A stretch of 35,314 nucleotides of DNA from Chloroflexota bacterium. GTDB taxonomy: Bacteria > Chloroflexota > Dehalococcoidia > GIF9 > AB-539-J10. Position 1 is the stretch's first letter. Each line of letters opens with the position of its first letter. The DNA lies in contig JAUWQP010000006.1 in assembly GCA_030611015.1 (NCBI GenBank), forward strand, positions 1 through 35,314, read 5' to 3'. Both the position numbers and the translations under genes were made by a program. The notes beneath the pieces were generated by a model that ran no database searches, was not told where the DNA came from, and was given only the letters and a program-made list of their open reading frames with translations. Positions 1 through 7,028 of the stretch are shown one piece after another.

Positions 1-24
1 TTGGCTGGCGTGGGGGCGTGTCTT

Positions 25-77
25 CCCCCCCCCCACCGTGCTGCGGGTTTGCCCCCCCCCCGACTCGGGGGGGGGGG
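25..77. other. Cluster of three long C/G homopolymers
   Basis: Within 53 bases there are runs of ten C (25-34), ten C (52-61) and eleven G (67-77). The region upstream of argJ shows no coding pattern; the argJ reading frame stays open through it but gives a low-complexity Pro/Gly-rich peptide unlike the family. It may be a contig-edge sequence artefact or a real slippage-prone tract. Confidence 0.6.
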
Positions 78-167
78 CCACGACGAAGCAATCTAGAAAA
101 GGGATGTCTGGGCTGCGAAGCGGCTAGGGATGGACGTTGCCCCCATTTCCTGATATATTTAGATTTC

Positions 168-1367
168 ATGTTTGAGTTAATCCTTTCAGGCGGTGTCAGT
201 TCAGCTTCGGGATTCCTGGCTGGGGCGGTGCACGCTGGAATAAAAAGTACAGATGAGCTTGATTTAGCTATTCTTTGCTCCGAAGTGCTCTGCACGGCTG
301 CCGGCGTTTTCACTACCAACCAAATTAAATCAGCTCCAATTATTTTATCCCGAAGACATATAGCAAAAGGGCAGGCACAGGCAGTAGTGGTAAATTCCGG
401 CTGCGCCAATGCCTGCACGGGCGGACAAGGGCTGGCAGACGCCTTGGAAATGGCGAACCTGGCGGCAGTCAGACTAGGCTTAAGCCCGGAACACATTCTG
501 GTAGCCAGTACCGGCGTGATTGGTGTGCCACTGCCCATGGACAAAATCAAGACTGGAATTCTTGAGATAAAGCCAACCAGGGGAGGAGGTCAAGATTTTT
601 GCCGGGCAATGATGACCACTGATACCAGACCAAAAGAAATAGCCGTCCAGGTAGATGCAGGAGGAGCTAAGTTCACTATTGGTGGAGCGGCTAAAGGAGC
701 AGGCATGATTCATCCCAACATGGCTACCATGCTTTGTTTTATCACCAGCGACGCTGCGGTGAGTGCTGAGTTCCTGCCAGTAGCATTACAAAAGGCGATA
801 GACTGTTCTTTCAACATGATAAGTATTGATGGAGACACCAGCCCCAGCGATTGTGCATTCCTATTAGCCAATGGCTTGGCTGGTAACGAACCTATTGGCT
901 TTGACAATGGCGACGCTTTCCAGGAAGCCTTAAATGCAGTTTGCACGCATCTGGCTAAGTCCATAGCCCGGGATGGCGAGGGGGCTACAAAACTTATCGA
1001 AATCACAGTACAAGGAGCGGCAGACCAGGCTGGAGCTCGCCAGGCAGCCCGAACTATCACCAGTTCACCGTTGGTGAAAGCAGCCATTAACGGCAACGAC
1101 CCCAACTGGGGACGTATCGTTGCTGCCCTGGGGCGAAGCGGTGCAGCGGTGAGCGAAGACAGATTGGATGTCTATTTGAATGACGTTTGTGTCATGAAGC
1201 AAGGTTGCCCCGCCCCCTTCAGCAAAACGGAAATGACATTGGCTTTGAGCAACAGCGATAATGTACTCATAAGGCTAAGCTTGAATTTAGGAGACGGCCA
1301 GGCCACCGCCTGGGGCTGTGACCTCTCCGAGGAATATGTTAGGATAAATAGCGAATATATGACTTGA
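168..1367 (+). CDS. argJ: Bifunctional ornithine acetyltransferase / N-acetylglutamate synthase ArgJ
   Basis: ArgJ moves the acetyl group from N-acetylornithine to glutamate, making ornithine and recycling acetylglutamate in cyclic arginine biosynthesis; it is cytoplasmic. The 399-residue product has the family length. The block KGAGMIHPNMATML (about residues 176-189) is the autoproteolysis site, where Thr187 becomes the N-terminal nucleophile of the beta chain. Other ArgJ signatures seen are VVNSGCANACTG (74-85), STGVIGVPLPM (114-124) and NDPNWGRI near residue 306. I start at the ATG at 168 because translation matches the family from there, while the upstream open frame is low-complexity. 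It overlaps or abuts the next gene and heads the argJ-x-argB-argD cluster. Whether it also makes acetylglutamate from acetyl-CoA cannot be read from the sequence. Confidence 0.95.
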   Translation: MFELILSGGVSSASGFLAGAVHAGIKSTDELDLAILCSEVLCTAAGVFTTNQIKSAPIILSRRHIAKGQAQAVVVNSGCANACTGGQGLADALEMANLAAVRLGLSPEHILVASTGVIGVPLPMDKIKTGILEIKPTRGGGQDFCRAMMTTDTRPKEIAVQVDAGGAKFTIGGAAKGAGMIHPNMATMLCFITSDAAVSAEFLPVALQKAIDCSFNMISIDGDTSPSDCAFLLANGLAGNEPIGFDNGDAFQEALNAVCTHLAKSIARDGEGATKLIEITVQGAADQAGARQAARTITSSPLVKAAINGNDPNWGRIVAALGRSGAAVSEDRLDVYLNDVCVMKQGCPAPFSKTEMTLALSNSDNVLIRLSLNLGDGQATAWGCDLSEEYVRINSEYMT

Positions 1368-1375
1368 GGGCAGAA

Positions 1376-2176
1376 ATGAAACCTGGGGAGAGAATTTATA
1401 ACAAAGCTGCAGATAAGCAATGGAGCAGTCAAGTTTATCACAAAGCTAAAGAGGTAATAGGCGCAAGGTTATCCAAGGCGAGCGGAGCGGTGCAATATGA
1501 CTCTATTTGCGAAGCTGTGAAACAGCAATACCCTTCCCTATGCGATGACACCATAAGGGATGCCAAAAATCCTCAATTGCCGTATTGGAAACACCTGGTT
1601 GCCTCAGCTATCTAGGCGCTTAAAAAAGAAGGCAAGGTAAATAAGGCTGATAATGGCTGGATATGGGGAGGAGTAAAACTGCCACTACTCCCTCCTCCGC
1701 CAGCCCCCGACGGACCTGATAAACTCGCAGAGGAATTAAGAGGCTTAGTTGAAAAGCTTGTGGAATTGGCAAAGAAGGGTAAAGGGGAAATGCCCCGACT
1801 AACACATGATGAACTGGTTCAGAAAATAAAAGAAATTGGTGAGATGCTTGGCAAGAGGGCTGAGGGTCCTTGGGGACCAGTTTGTAAACACGATTGTGTT
1901 TGGAGAGACAACCCCTATGCCAATCCAAGATTGGTGTGGGAAGTGTGCGACAAGGGCAACTTGGATAAGGACATCGCCTCCTTAATTTGGGCAGTCAAAA
2001 ACTGGAACGCTAAGGGAATCCTTGTACTATTTGAGGAGTCAGATTTCCACACGGCGCAGAAGAAGCTGGCTCAGGAAAGCCAAATCTACCCTTTAAAAGC
2101 CGATGATATGCTCAAACTCCATTCTTTATTACAGGCAGGAAATATTCAAGCAGTTAGGTCTATTTTTGCCGTTTAG
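1376..2176 (+). pseudogene. Winged-helix plus restriction-nuclease-like protein interrupted by an in-frame amber codon
   Basis: One reading frame runs from ATG 1376 (GAGGG just upstream) to TAG 2174 but is broken by TAG at 1613-1615, codon 80. The frame is identical before and after. The N-terminal part (residues 1-100) looks like a winged helix: QLPYWKHLVASAI, stop, ALKKEGKV, then GWIWGG, as in Mrr-type N-termini. A proline-rich linker follows. The C-terminal part (about 135-266) has HDCVW, then VWEVCDKG, then SLIWAVKNW and GILVLFEESD, a pattern reminiscent of PD-(D/E)xK nuclease folds; that assignment is inference. A single C-to-T change of CAG (Gln) would create this stop. It sits between argJ and argB, 12 bases before argB, so it is probably cotranscribed. 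It may be a pseudogene, a sequencing error, or read through. Confidence 0.6.
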
Positions 2177-2188
2177 TGAGAGTAGAAG

Positions 2189-2977
2189 ATGAATCCAATT
2201 GTAGTCAAGATTGGCGGCAGCACCCTGGGCAATCACGACACCACCTTGGAAGACCTGGTGGAGCTTCAGAAACAGGATAGGTCCCTGGTAGTGGTTCATG
2301 GTGGCGGCAAAGTGACTTCCGAGTGGCTTGCCCGACTGGGCATCCCCACTAGATTTGCAAGCGGGCTGAGAGTCACTGATGCCACAAGCCTGAAGGTGGT
2401 GGCTGCGACGCTGGGAGGTCTGGTTAACAAGGAATTAGTAGTGGCTATCCAGGCTCTGGGAGGAAAGGCGGTGGGCCTGAGCGGCTGCGATGGCAACTTG
2501 CTCCGGGCCAGCGTCAAGAGGCCTGAGCTGGGCTATGTGGGAGAAATTGTCGCCGTTGACCCGACTCCTTTGAAGCTATTGCTGAATGCCGGCTATATGC
2601 CAGTAATCGCGCCCATAAGTTTCGGCTCAGTTGAAGGTCAGGAAAGGCTGCTCAATGTTAACGGTGATACTGCTGCCGGGGAAATTGCCGCGGCATTAAC
2701 CGCAGAGAAACTCATATTCCTGACCGATGTTGACGGTATCCACGATGGATCGGGGAAGGTAATCCCCAGGCTCAACCTGGCTGAGGCAAAGAACATGGCT
2801 ACCTCCGGCATAGCTTCCGGGGGTATGATTCCCAAAATAGAAGCCAGCCTTAGAGCCCTGACTACCACGCAGGTCGTGCACATCATAGACGGCAGAATTT
2901 CCCACGCCTTGCTTGATGACATCGGCGGACAGGCTCAGCAAACTAAATCAAGGGGTACAACAATTGTCGCAGAGTAA
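2189..2977 (+). CDS. argB: Acetylglutamate kinase ArgB
   Basis: ArgB phosphorylates N-acetylglutamate with ATP, the second step of arginine synthesis, in the cytoplasm. The 262-residue protein has the amino-acid-kinase fold markers in order: VVKIGGST near residue 5 (phosphate-binding Lys and Gly-Gly), VVVHGGGK near 34, GLRVTDATSLKVV near 59 (acetylglutamate site), GLSGCDG near 96, NVNGDTAAGEIAAAL near 155, LTDVDGI near 177 and GGMIPKIEASLRAL near 210. The length is at the short end of the family, and no N-terminal extension of the kind linked to arginine feedback inhibition is seen. It begins 12 bases after the interrupted gene and overlaps argD. Confidence 0.95.
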   Translation: MNPIVVKIGGSTLGNHDTTLEDLVELQKQDRSLVVVHGGGKVTSEWLARLGIPTRFASGLRVTDATSLKVVAATLGGLVNKELVVAIQALGGKAVGLSGCDGNLLRASVKRPELGYVGEIVAVDPTPLKLLLNAGYMPVIAPISFGSVEGQERLLNVNGDTAAGEIAAALTAEKLIFLTDVDGIHDGSGKVIPRLNLAEAKNMATSGIASGGMIPKIEASLRALTTTQVVHIIDGRISHALLDDIGGQAQQTKSRGTTIVAE

Positions 2978-4163
2978 TTGGCAAGCATTAGAGCAGAAGC
3001 TATTCCTCAGAACGGTGAACAGGACCCCCGTGACACTGGTTCGTGGTCAAGGAGCTTGGGTCTGGGATGACCAGGGCAGACAATTTCTCGACTTCGTTGG
3101 TGGCTGGGCGGTAAATAGCCTGGGACATTGCCCGCCGGTAGTAGTCGAGGCCCTGGCCAAGCAAGCTAAAACCCTGATCCAGACCTCTAACCAGTTCTAT
3201 ACCATCCCGCAGGTAGAGCTGGCGCAGCTTCTAATTGAGCATAGCTGCCTTGATAGAGTTTTCTTTTGCAACAGCGGTGCCGAAGCTAATGAAGGGGCGG
3301 TGAAACTAGCCCGCAGATATGGAAAACTTCAACTCAATGGCGCCTACGAGGTAATCACGACTTATAATTCTTTTCATGGACGCACTCTAGCTATGACCGC
3401 CGCAACGGGGCAGCGTAAATTTCAGGAGGCCTACGTACCTCTGCCTACCGGCTTTGTCAACGTTGAATATGATAACGTCGAGGCAATCAAGCGGGCGACT
3501 AATGAGCAAACCTGTGCTGTAATACTGGAGCCCATCCAGGGAGAAGGGGGGGTTAATGTCCCCGATGCTGATTATCTCAAAAAGGTGCAAAGCTGGTGTC
3601 GGGAAAGGAGAATCCTTTTCATGCTGGATGAAATCCAGACGGGAATAGGTCGGATTGGAACCCTCTTCGCCTATGAGCAGTATGGGGTTGAGCCGGATGT
3701 AATGACCCTGGCTAAGGGGCTAGGCAGTGGTGTGCCCATTGGCACTATCTTAGCCAGAGAAAATGTCTCCGTTTTTTCCCCGGGTGATCATGGCTCCACC
3801 TTCGGTGGCAACCCGCTGGTTTGTGCCGCCGCCTATGCCACCCTGAGATACATCATTGATAACGACATACCGGGAAAGGTTAACCGGGTAGGGAATTATT
3901 TCATGACCAGGCTGGAAAACCTGAAACAGAAGTTTGATTCTATCGCTGAGGTGAGGGGGAGGGGACTCCTCATAGCTCTGGAATTCAACCAGGAAATCGC
4001 TGAGACGTTGGTACAGGCCTGCCTCGGTAGGGGCTTACTGGTTAACAAATTGAAGCCCAATGCCCTTCGATTTATGCCTCCTCTTATCACCACCGAAAAA
4101 GAGGTGGACAAGGCGATAGGCATTTTAGGGGACGCGTTGGAAGAAATGAGAAACGCCAAATAG
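2964..4163 (+). CDS. argD: Acetylornithine aminotransferase ArgD
   Basis: ArgD is a PLP class-III aminotransferase that interconverts N-acetylglutamate semialdehyde and N-acetylornithine. The product has LVRGQGAWVWDDQGRQFLDF near the N-terminus, NSGAEANEGAVKLARR (PLP phosphate region), TTYNSFHGRTLA, MLDEIQTGIGR (Asp contacting the PLP ring nitrogen), TLAKGLGSGVPIG with the Schiff-base Lys at about residue 251, and GSTFGGNPLVCAAA. I prefer the TTG at 2964 because AAGGGG lies 8 bases upstream and overlap with argB is then only 14 bases. An ATG at 2916 in frame would add 16 residues and overlap argB by 62 bases. It is the last arg gene visible; argC, argF, argG and argH are not in the window. 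A related LysW-type lysine enzyme is less likely beside argJ. Confidence 0.93.
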   Translation: MSQSNWQALEQKLFLRTVNRTPVTLVRGQGAWVWDDQGRQFLDFVGGWAVNSLGHCPPVVVEALAKQAKTLIQTSNQFYTIPQVELAQLLIEHSCLDRVFFCNSGAEANEGAVKLARRYGKLQLNGAYEVITTYNSFHGRTLAMTAATGQRKFQEAYVPLPTGFVNVEYDNVEAIKRATNEQTCAVILEPIQGEGGVNVPDADYLKKVQSWCRERRILFMLDEIQTGIGRIGTLFAYEQYGVEPDVMTLAKGLGSGVPIGTILARENVSVFSPGDHGSTFGGNPLVCAAAYATLRYIIDNDIPGKVNRVGNYFMTRLENLKQKFDSIAEVRGRGLLIALEFNQEIAETLVQACLGRGLLVNKLKPNALRFMPPLITTEKEVDKAIGILGDALEEMRNAK

Positions 4164-4210
4164 TTTGTTCGAGCTTCGCAGGGCGGGGATTTGCTCGCCA
4201 CCGAAAAGAA

Positions 4211-4229
4211 GCAGCATACAAAATGCTGC
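4211..4229. other. Short hairpin between argD and the Ada/MGMT gene
   Basis: GCAGCAT (4211-4217) and ATGCTGC (4223-4229) form a perfect 7-bp stem with a 5-base loop, 48 bases after the argD stop. No T run follows, so it is not a classical intrinsic terminator. The rest of the argD-ada gap (4164-4301) shows nothing else recognisable. Confidence 0.35.
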
Positions 4230-4301
4230 GCTACAGAGGGTCAGGACTTTTGAGGCTGTTTCTAAAACGTAGTTTCCCCAATATTATTCGGAGGTATGCA
4301 G

Positions 4302-5006
4302 ATGACTGTTGAATTACATAATGTTAATGGCGTTGAGGGATGTCGCACTACCAGAATCTATTGTCGACCCGATTGTCCTGCCGGTAAACATGCGAAGCCG
4401 GAGAATCTGGTCTACTTCCAGTCACGAGAAGAGGCCAGAGCTCATGGCTACCGCGCGTGTAAAGTCTGTAAGCCGGATGGGCATCCTGTCGAGCCCGAAA
4501 TCTTCTTTTTGACCCGCTACAAAAGCCCCCTGGGCACCTATGTCATCCTTAGTTCAAAACAGGGCATCGTCAGCATTGAGACAGAAGAAGATGCGCAGAC
4601 CGATATCGCACGACTACAACGCTATGATATTCAAATAAGACAGGGAGAGGACGAATACAACAGCTGGGCAGCTTCTGAACTGGATGATTACTTCGTCGGA
4701 AGACTCTCCCGCTTTACTGTGCCCCTTGACCTGCGCGGTACACTTTTTCAGCGCCAGGTATGGCAGCTATTACAAAATATCCCCTATGGAGAGACTGTAT
4801 CCTACAGCGAACTGGCACGTCCCCTGGGACGAGCTAATGCCGCTCGGGCAGTGGGCGGCGCCGTTGGCAGCAATCCCATCTCCATCATTGTGCCTTGCCA
4901 TCGGGTCATCGGCGCAAATGGCAATTTGACAGGTTATGGTGGAGGACTCCCCAGAAAAAGAGCACTTCTTGACCTAGAGGCCGACGCCAGGGGTAAAACA
5001 GGTTGA
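4302..5006 (+). CDS. Ada zinc domain fused to O6-alkylguanine-DNA alkyltransferase
   Basis: This looks like a DNA alkylation repair protein that takes methyl groups onto its own cysteines. The N-terminal part (residues about 8-60) is the Ada zinc domain: [10 protein letters not shown] gives Cys21 and Cys25, and [11 protein letters not shown] gives Cys53 and Cys56. In Ada the first of these accepts methyl from phosphotriesters. The C-terminal part (about 70-232) is the MGMT/Ogt fold, with [20 protein letters not shown] (149-168, helix-turn-helix entry), the Asn/Arg region [11 protein letters not shown], and the acceptor motif PCHRVIG with Cys199. The AraC-type helix-turn-helix of E. coli Ada is absent, so it is a repair protein without an obvious activator module. 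ATG 4302 is chosen because GGAGG lies 7 bases upstream; ATG 4296 is too close to it. Confidence 0.9.
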   Translation: MTVELHNVNGVEGCRTTRIYCRPDCPAGKHAKPENLVYFQSREEARAHGYRACKVCKPDGHPVEPEIFFLTRYKSPLGTYVILSSKQGIVSIETEEDAQTDIARLQRYDIQIRQGEDEYNSWAASELDDYFVGRLSRFTVPLDLRGTLFQRQVWQLLQNIPYGETVSYSELARPLGRANAARAVGGAVGSNPISIIVPCHRVIGANGNLTGYGGGLPRKRALLDLEADARGKTG

Positions 5007-5111
5007 GTCAAACCCCGGTACCTACAAACACCACAATTTTACCCGTAGAGATAAGGGCACAAGCTCGGTTACGCTCACCCCGCTATTACCTTACCACTTC
5101 GCTCCAACGGC

Positions 5112-5194
5112 ATCATCCACCGAGCACCTTTATAATCGCCATAGGCCTGCCGGCAAGAACCCGGGCAAAGATGCAGTCCGAATCGCATGAATGA
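5112..5194 (+). other. Remnant of an unknown protein C-terminus (GLPART tail, copy A)
   Basis: This stretch is about 80% identical over its last 46 bases to 31038-31083, and both share CGGCxTCATCCAC just upstream. In the frame ending at TGA 5192 it encodes GLPARTRAKMQSESHE; copy B encodes GLPARTQAKVQPEPPE. Differences are mostly transitions or conservative, as in decaying copies of one coding tail. The parent protein is not recognised. It lies 130 bases before the first array repeat. Nothing else recognisable lies in 5007-5111. Confidence 0.45.
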
Positions 5195-5207
5195 CGGTAG
5201 CTCACTC

Positions 5208-5300
5208 CCTGTCATACTGAGGGAGCCTTCTTCTTCGTGTCGCTGCGAGGAGGCCTGATGAATCCAGATGAATCGGGGCGGCGAAGCAATCTGGAGAAAG
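5208..5300. repeat. Degenerate dispersed repeat of the TGTCATTGCGAG...GCAATCT type
   Basis: The segment begins with a TGTCATACTGAGG motif and ends CGAAGCAATCTGGAGAA. The end matches CGAAGCAATCTAGAAAA at 84-100 and, more loosely, GGCAATCTCTGGAGAA at 20803-20818. It appears to be a worn interspersed repeat, distinct from the 64-bp array repeat. Confidence 0.45.
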
Positions 5301-5326
5301 AACTACTCGTTCTACTCAGATTTAGG

Positions 5327-5391
5327 TATACCGGGCACATGATAATTGATTTGTGGCAGGCCTAATTGGTATGGTGCCCCGGCAATTTTGG
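5327..5391 (+). repeat. Array repeat copy 1 (diverged)
   Basis: First copy of the ~64-bp imperfect palindrome. Consensus left arm is GTATTCTGGGGACATAATAC and right arm GGTATGGTGTCCCTGGAATTC minus its last base in this notation; the ~21-base middle reads TGATTTGTAGTAGGCCTGAT. Here the arms have changed (CCGGGCAC / GTGCCCCGG) but still pair, and the middle keeps TGATTTGTGGCAGGCCTAAT. It lies between the converging Ada/MGMT and DUF4389 genes. Confidence 0.8.
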
Positions 5392-5410
5392 CTAATATGG
5401 CCAGGTACAT

Positions 5411-6073
5411 CTAGGTTAGACTGAAGAGAGGATAGCGGTCCGTTGTCAACAAAAAAGCGTAGGCAGTTACTCTCAGCGACCATCGGGATACGCCAACTAC
5501 GAAGTCAAATAGACCTCTGGGATAGCGACCCGTAAACAGGATGGCAAACCAGGCTATCACCACGCAAAAGAATGCTGCAATCCCCAGGAAAAACAGGACG
5601 ATATAGTGCGGGATAGCTAGAAACCACTTCACTAGTGGTAACCAGCGGTTGAGGTCTTTAGGGACGTCGGGATATGGAATCTCAATGTGGACCGACTGCT
5701 CTTCGGCAGTTGACGGGTACACATCTGTAAGCAGACCAATATAGGCGCCAACACGTGTGCTGAACTTAACCAATGCTATATTCCAGTCAAACCACTACCT
5801 GGGGTACTTCTGCCGGAAAAGAATCATGAGTAAGGATGCCAGAAACAAGATGCCTCCTGCAGAGTATTCCCAGGACCAACCACTCGCTCCAACCCATTCA
5901 AAGTTTCCAGTATTTACCAGGGCTAGGATAATAGCAATTGGAATTACTGTGAAGATTCTGAAGGACGTGATTAATCGATTAAGAGCTCTGTCCGGGTAGT
6001 CGATTGTCAAAGTAGCGGGGTACGCGGGTGGGGTCGGCGGCGCTTTTGATGCTTATAACACTTTTTCTGCCAT
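5411..6073 (-). pseudogene. DUF4389 membrane protein with two in-frame stop codons
   Basis: Reading the minus strand from ATG 6073, with GGGAGG 11 bases upstream, a single frame runs 220 codons to TAA at 5411-5413. It is broken by TAA at codon 7 (6053-6055) and TAG at codon 93 (5795-5797). The encoded sequence matches DUF4389: IDYPDRALNRLITSFRIFTV, membrane segments, FRQKYPR, stop, WFDWNIALVKFSTRVGAY, LLTDVYPS, a second hydrophobic region near KWFLAIPHYIVLFFLGIAAF, and LTTDRYPLFSL at the end. In this family the residue at the second stop is typically aromatic (YPRWWFD), so TGG to TAG explains it. Function of DUF4389 is unknown; it is a predicted multi-pass membrane protein. Two stops of different type argue for true decay rather than recoding. 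Confidence 0.75.
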
Positions 6074-6172
6074 TGTTATTGATACCTCCCTTTACCTTTT
6101 GTCCTGTAATCCGTTCACCTTCCAGTTTAAGCATACTCTACAATCCGTTGCAAGTAAAAGTCATATGGTAGT

Positions 6173-6236
6173 GGTATTCTGAGCACATAATATCTGACTT
6201 ATAGTCGGTCAATACCGGTATGGTGCCCCGGGAATT
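6173..6236 (+). repeat. Array repeat copy 2
   Basis: The copy runs from GTATTCTGAGCACATAATAT to GGTGCCCCGGGAATTC. The middle has diverged (GACTTATAGTCGGTCAATAC). Its right end is 5 bases from the stop codon of the minus-strand release-factor gene, an unusually tight junction. Confidence 0.85.
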
Positions 6237-6241
6237 CGTGG

Positions 6242-6994
6242 TTAAAGGTCTTCCCCGCACCATTCGATAATATCGGTGGACCAGAGAGTGCCGACGGCCT
6301 TTTCCAGTACTGCCTTGCGTGGCTCAGGTATATCCAGCAGCATTCGCAGTATGCGGTCCTCAAATTGGCCCAGGAACGGGCACCGTTTACGCAGCGAGAG
6401 TATTGTAGTTCTGGCTCCGCCATAGACCAGAAAGTCGAGTGACCGGGCATAGGGCTCGACATGTTCTCGGACATGGCCACAAACCCTGTCCAGAAAGGAC
6501 TCTATCTGCTTTTCCCGGTGTCGCGCAAACCGCGCCTGCGAGGAGCCACCCTTTTTGTGGCGGGCGTGCACCAGCCCCGTCCCCGTCTTGCTATCTATGA
6601 GCTCTGTGCCCCGGCAGATACCAAGGCTGTATGCTCCTAAGCGGACCAGGACCAGAGCGATAAGGAAGTCTTGACTGAGAAGGGTACGCAACAACTCAAC
6701 ATCATAGCCGTCGGTGATATATTCTTCTGCGATTGGGAATGGGGGCAACACCAAGTACGTTCGCTGCAGACCCGAGAAAAGCACCACCCCCATCTCCGAG
6801 CCAGCAATAACCTCAGCTATGCCCGGCGGCATGGCAGTTTTGGCAAACACCTTTCCCAGCAGGTTTTCCACCCTGGCTGGTGGCATCCCCTGCGGGAAGT
6901 ATAACGATGTCGCTTTGCCCTCAGTCAAAGCCAGCCCGTCCAGGAAGCCGAGCATCTTCGACCTACCCAGACGGAATCTCTGTGATATGAACAT
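6242..6994 (-). CDS. Vms1-like (VLRF1, eRF1-type) peptidyl-tRNA release factor homologue
   Basis: I recognise a Vms1/ANKZF1-like release factor domain. The decisive block is TGLVHARHKKGGSSQARFAR (residues 138-157): a loop with Gly149-Gly150 and Gln153 followed by an RF.R.RE helix, equivalent to the GGQ region of eRF1 and the catalytic loop of Vms1. Known members release nascent chains from peptidyl-tRNA on stalled large subunits; activity here is inferred. The 250-residue protein has no transmembrane segment or extra domain. The ATG at 6994 lies 34 bases after the mutS2 stop, with no strong ribosome-binding site. A longer frame overlapping mutS2 exists but is unlikely. An ATG at 6955 is an alternative start. 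The tight pairing with mutS2 suggests a shared role in ribosome rescue. Confidence 0.72.
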   Translation of the reverse strand: MFISQRFRLGRSKMLGFLDGLALTEGKATSLYFPQGMPPARVENLLGKVFAKTAMPPGIAEVIAGSEMGVVLFSGLQRTYLVLPPFPIAEEYITDGYDVELLRTLLSQDFLIALVLVRLGAYSLGICRGTELIDSKTGTGLVHARHKKGGSSQARFARHREKQIESFLDRVCGHVREHVEPYARSLDFLVYGGARTTILSLRKRCPFLGQFEDRILRMLLDIPEPRKAVLEKAVGTLWSTDIIEWCGEDL

Positions 6995-7028
6995 AGTAGC
7001 AATCACACGAGCAAGCGAAATTCTCCGA

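Noticed and set aside
4211-4229. Intrinsic terminator after argD
   Set aside because: The hairpin is not followed by a T run.
1613-5797. Pyrrolysine or amber recoding to explain the TAG codons
   Set aside because: TAG is used as an ordinary terminator (argD, res and others), and the DUF4389 gene also has a TAA, so decay or error is simpler.
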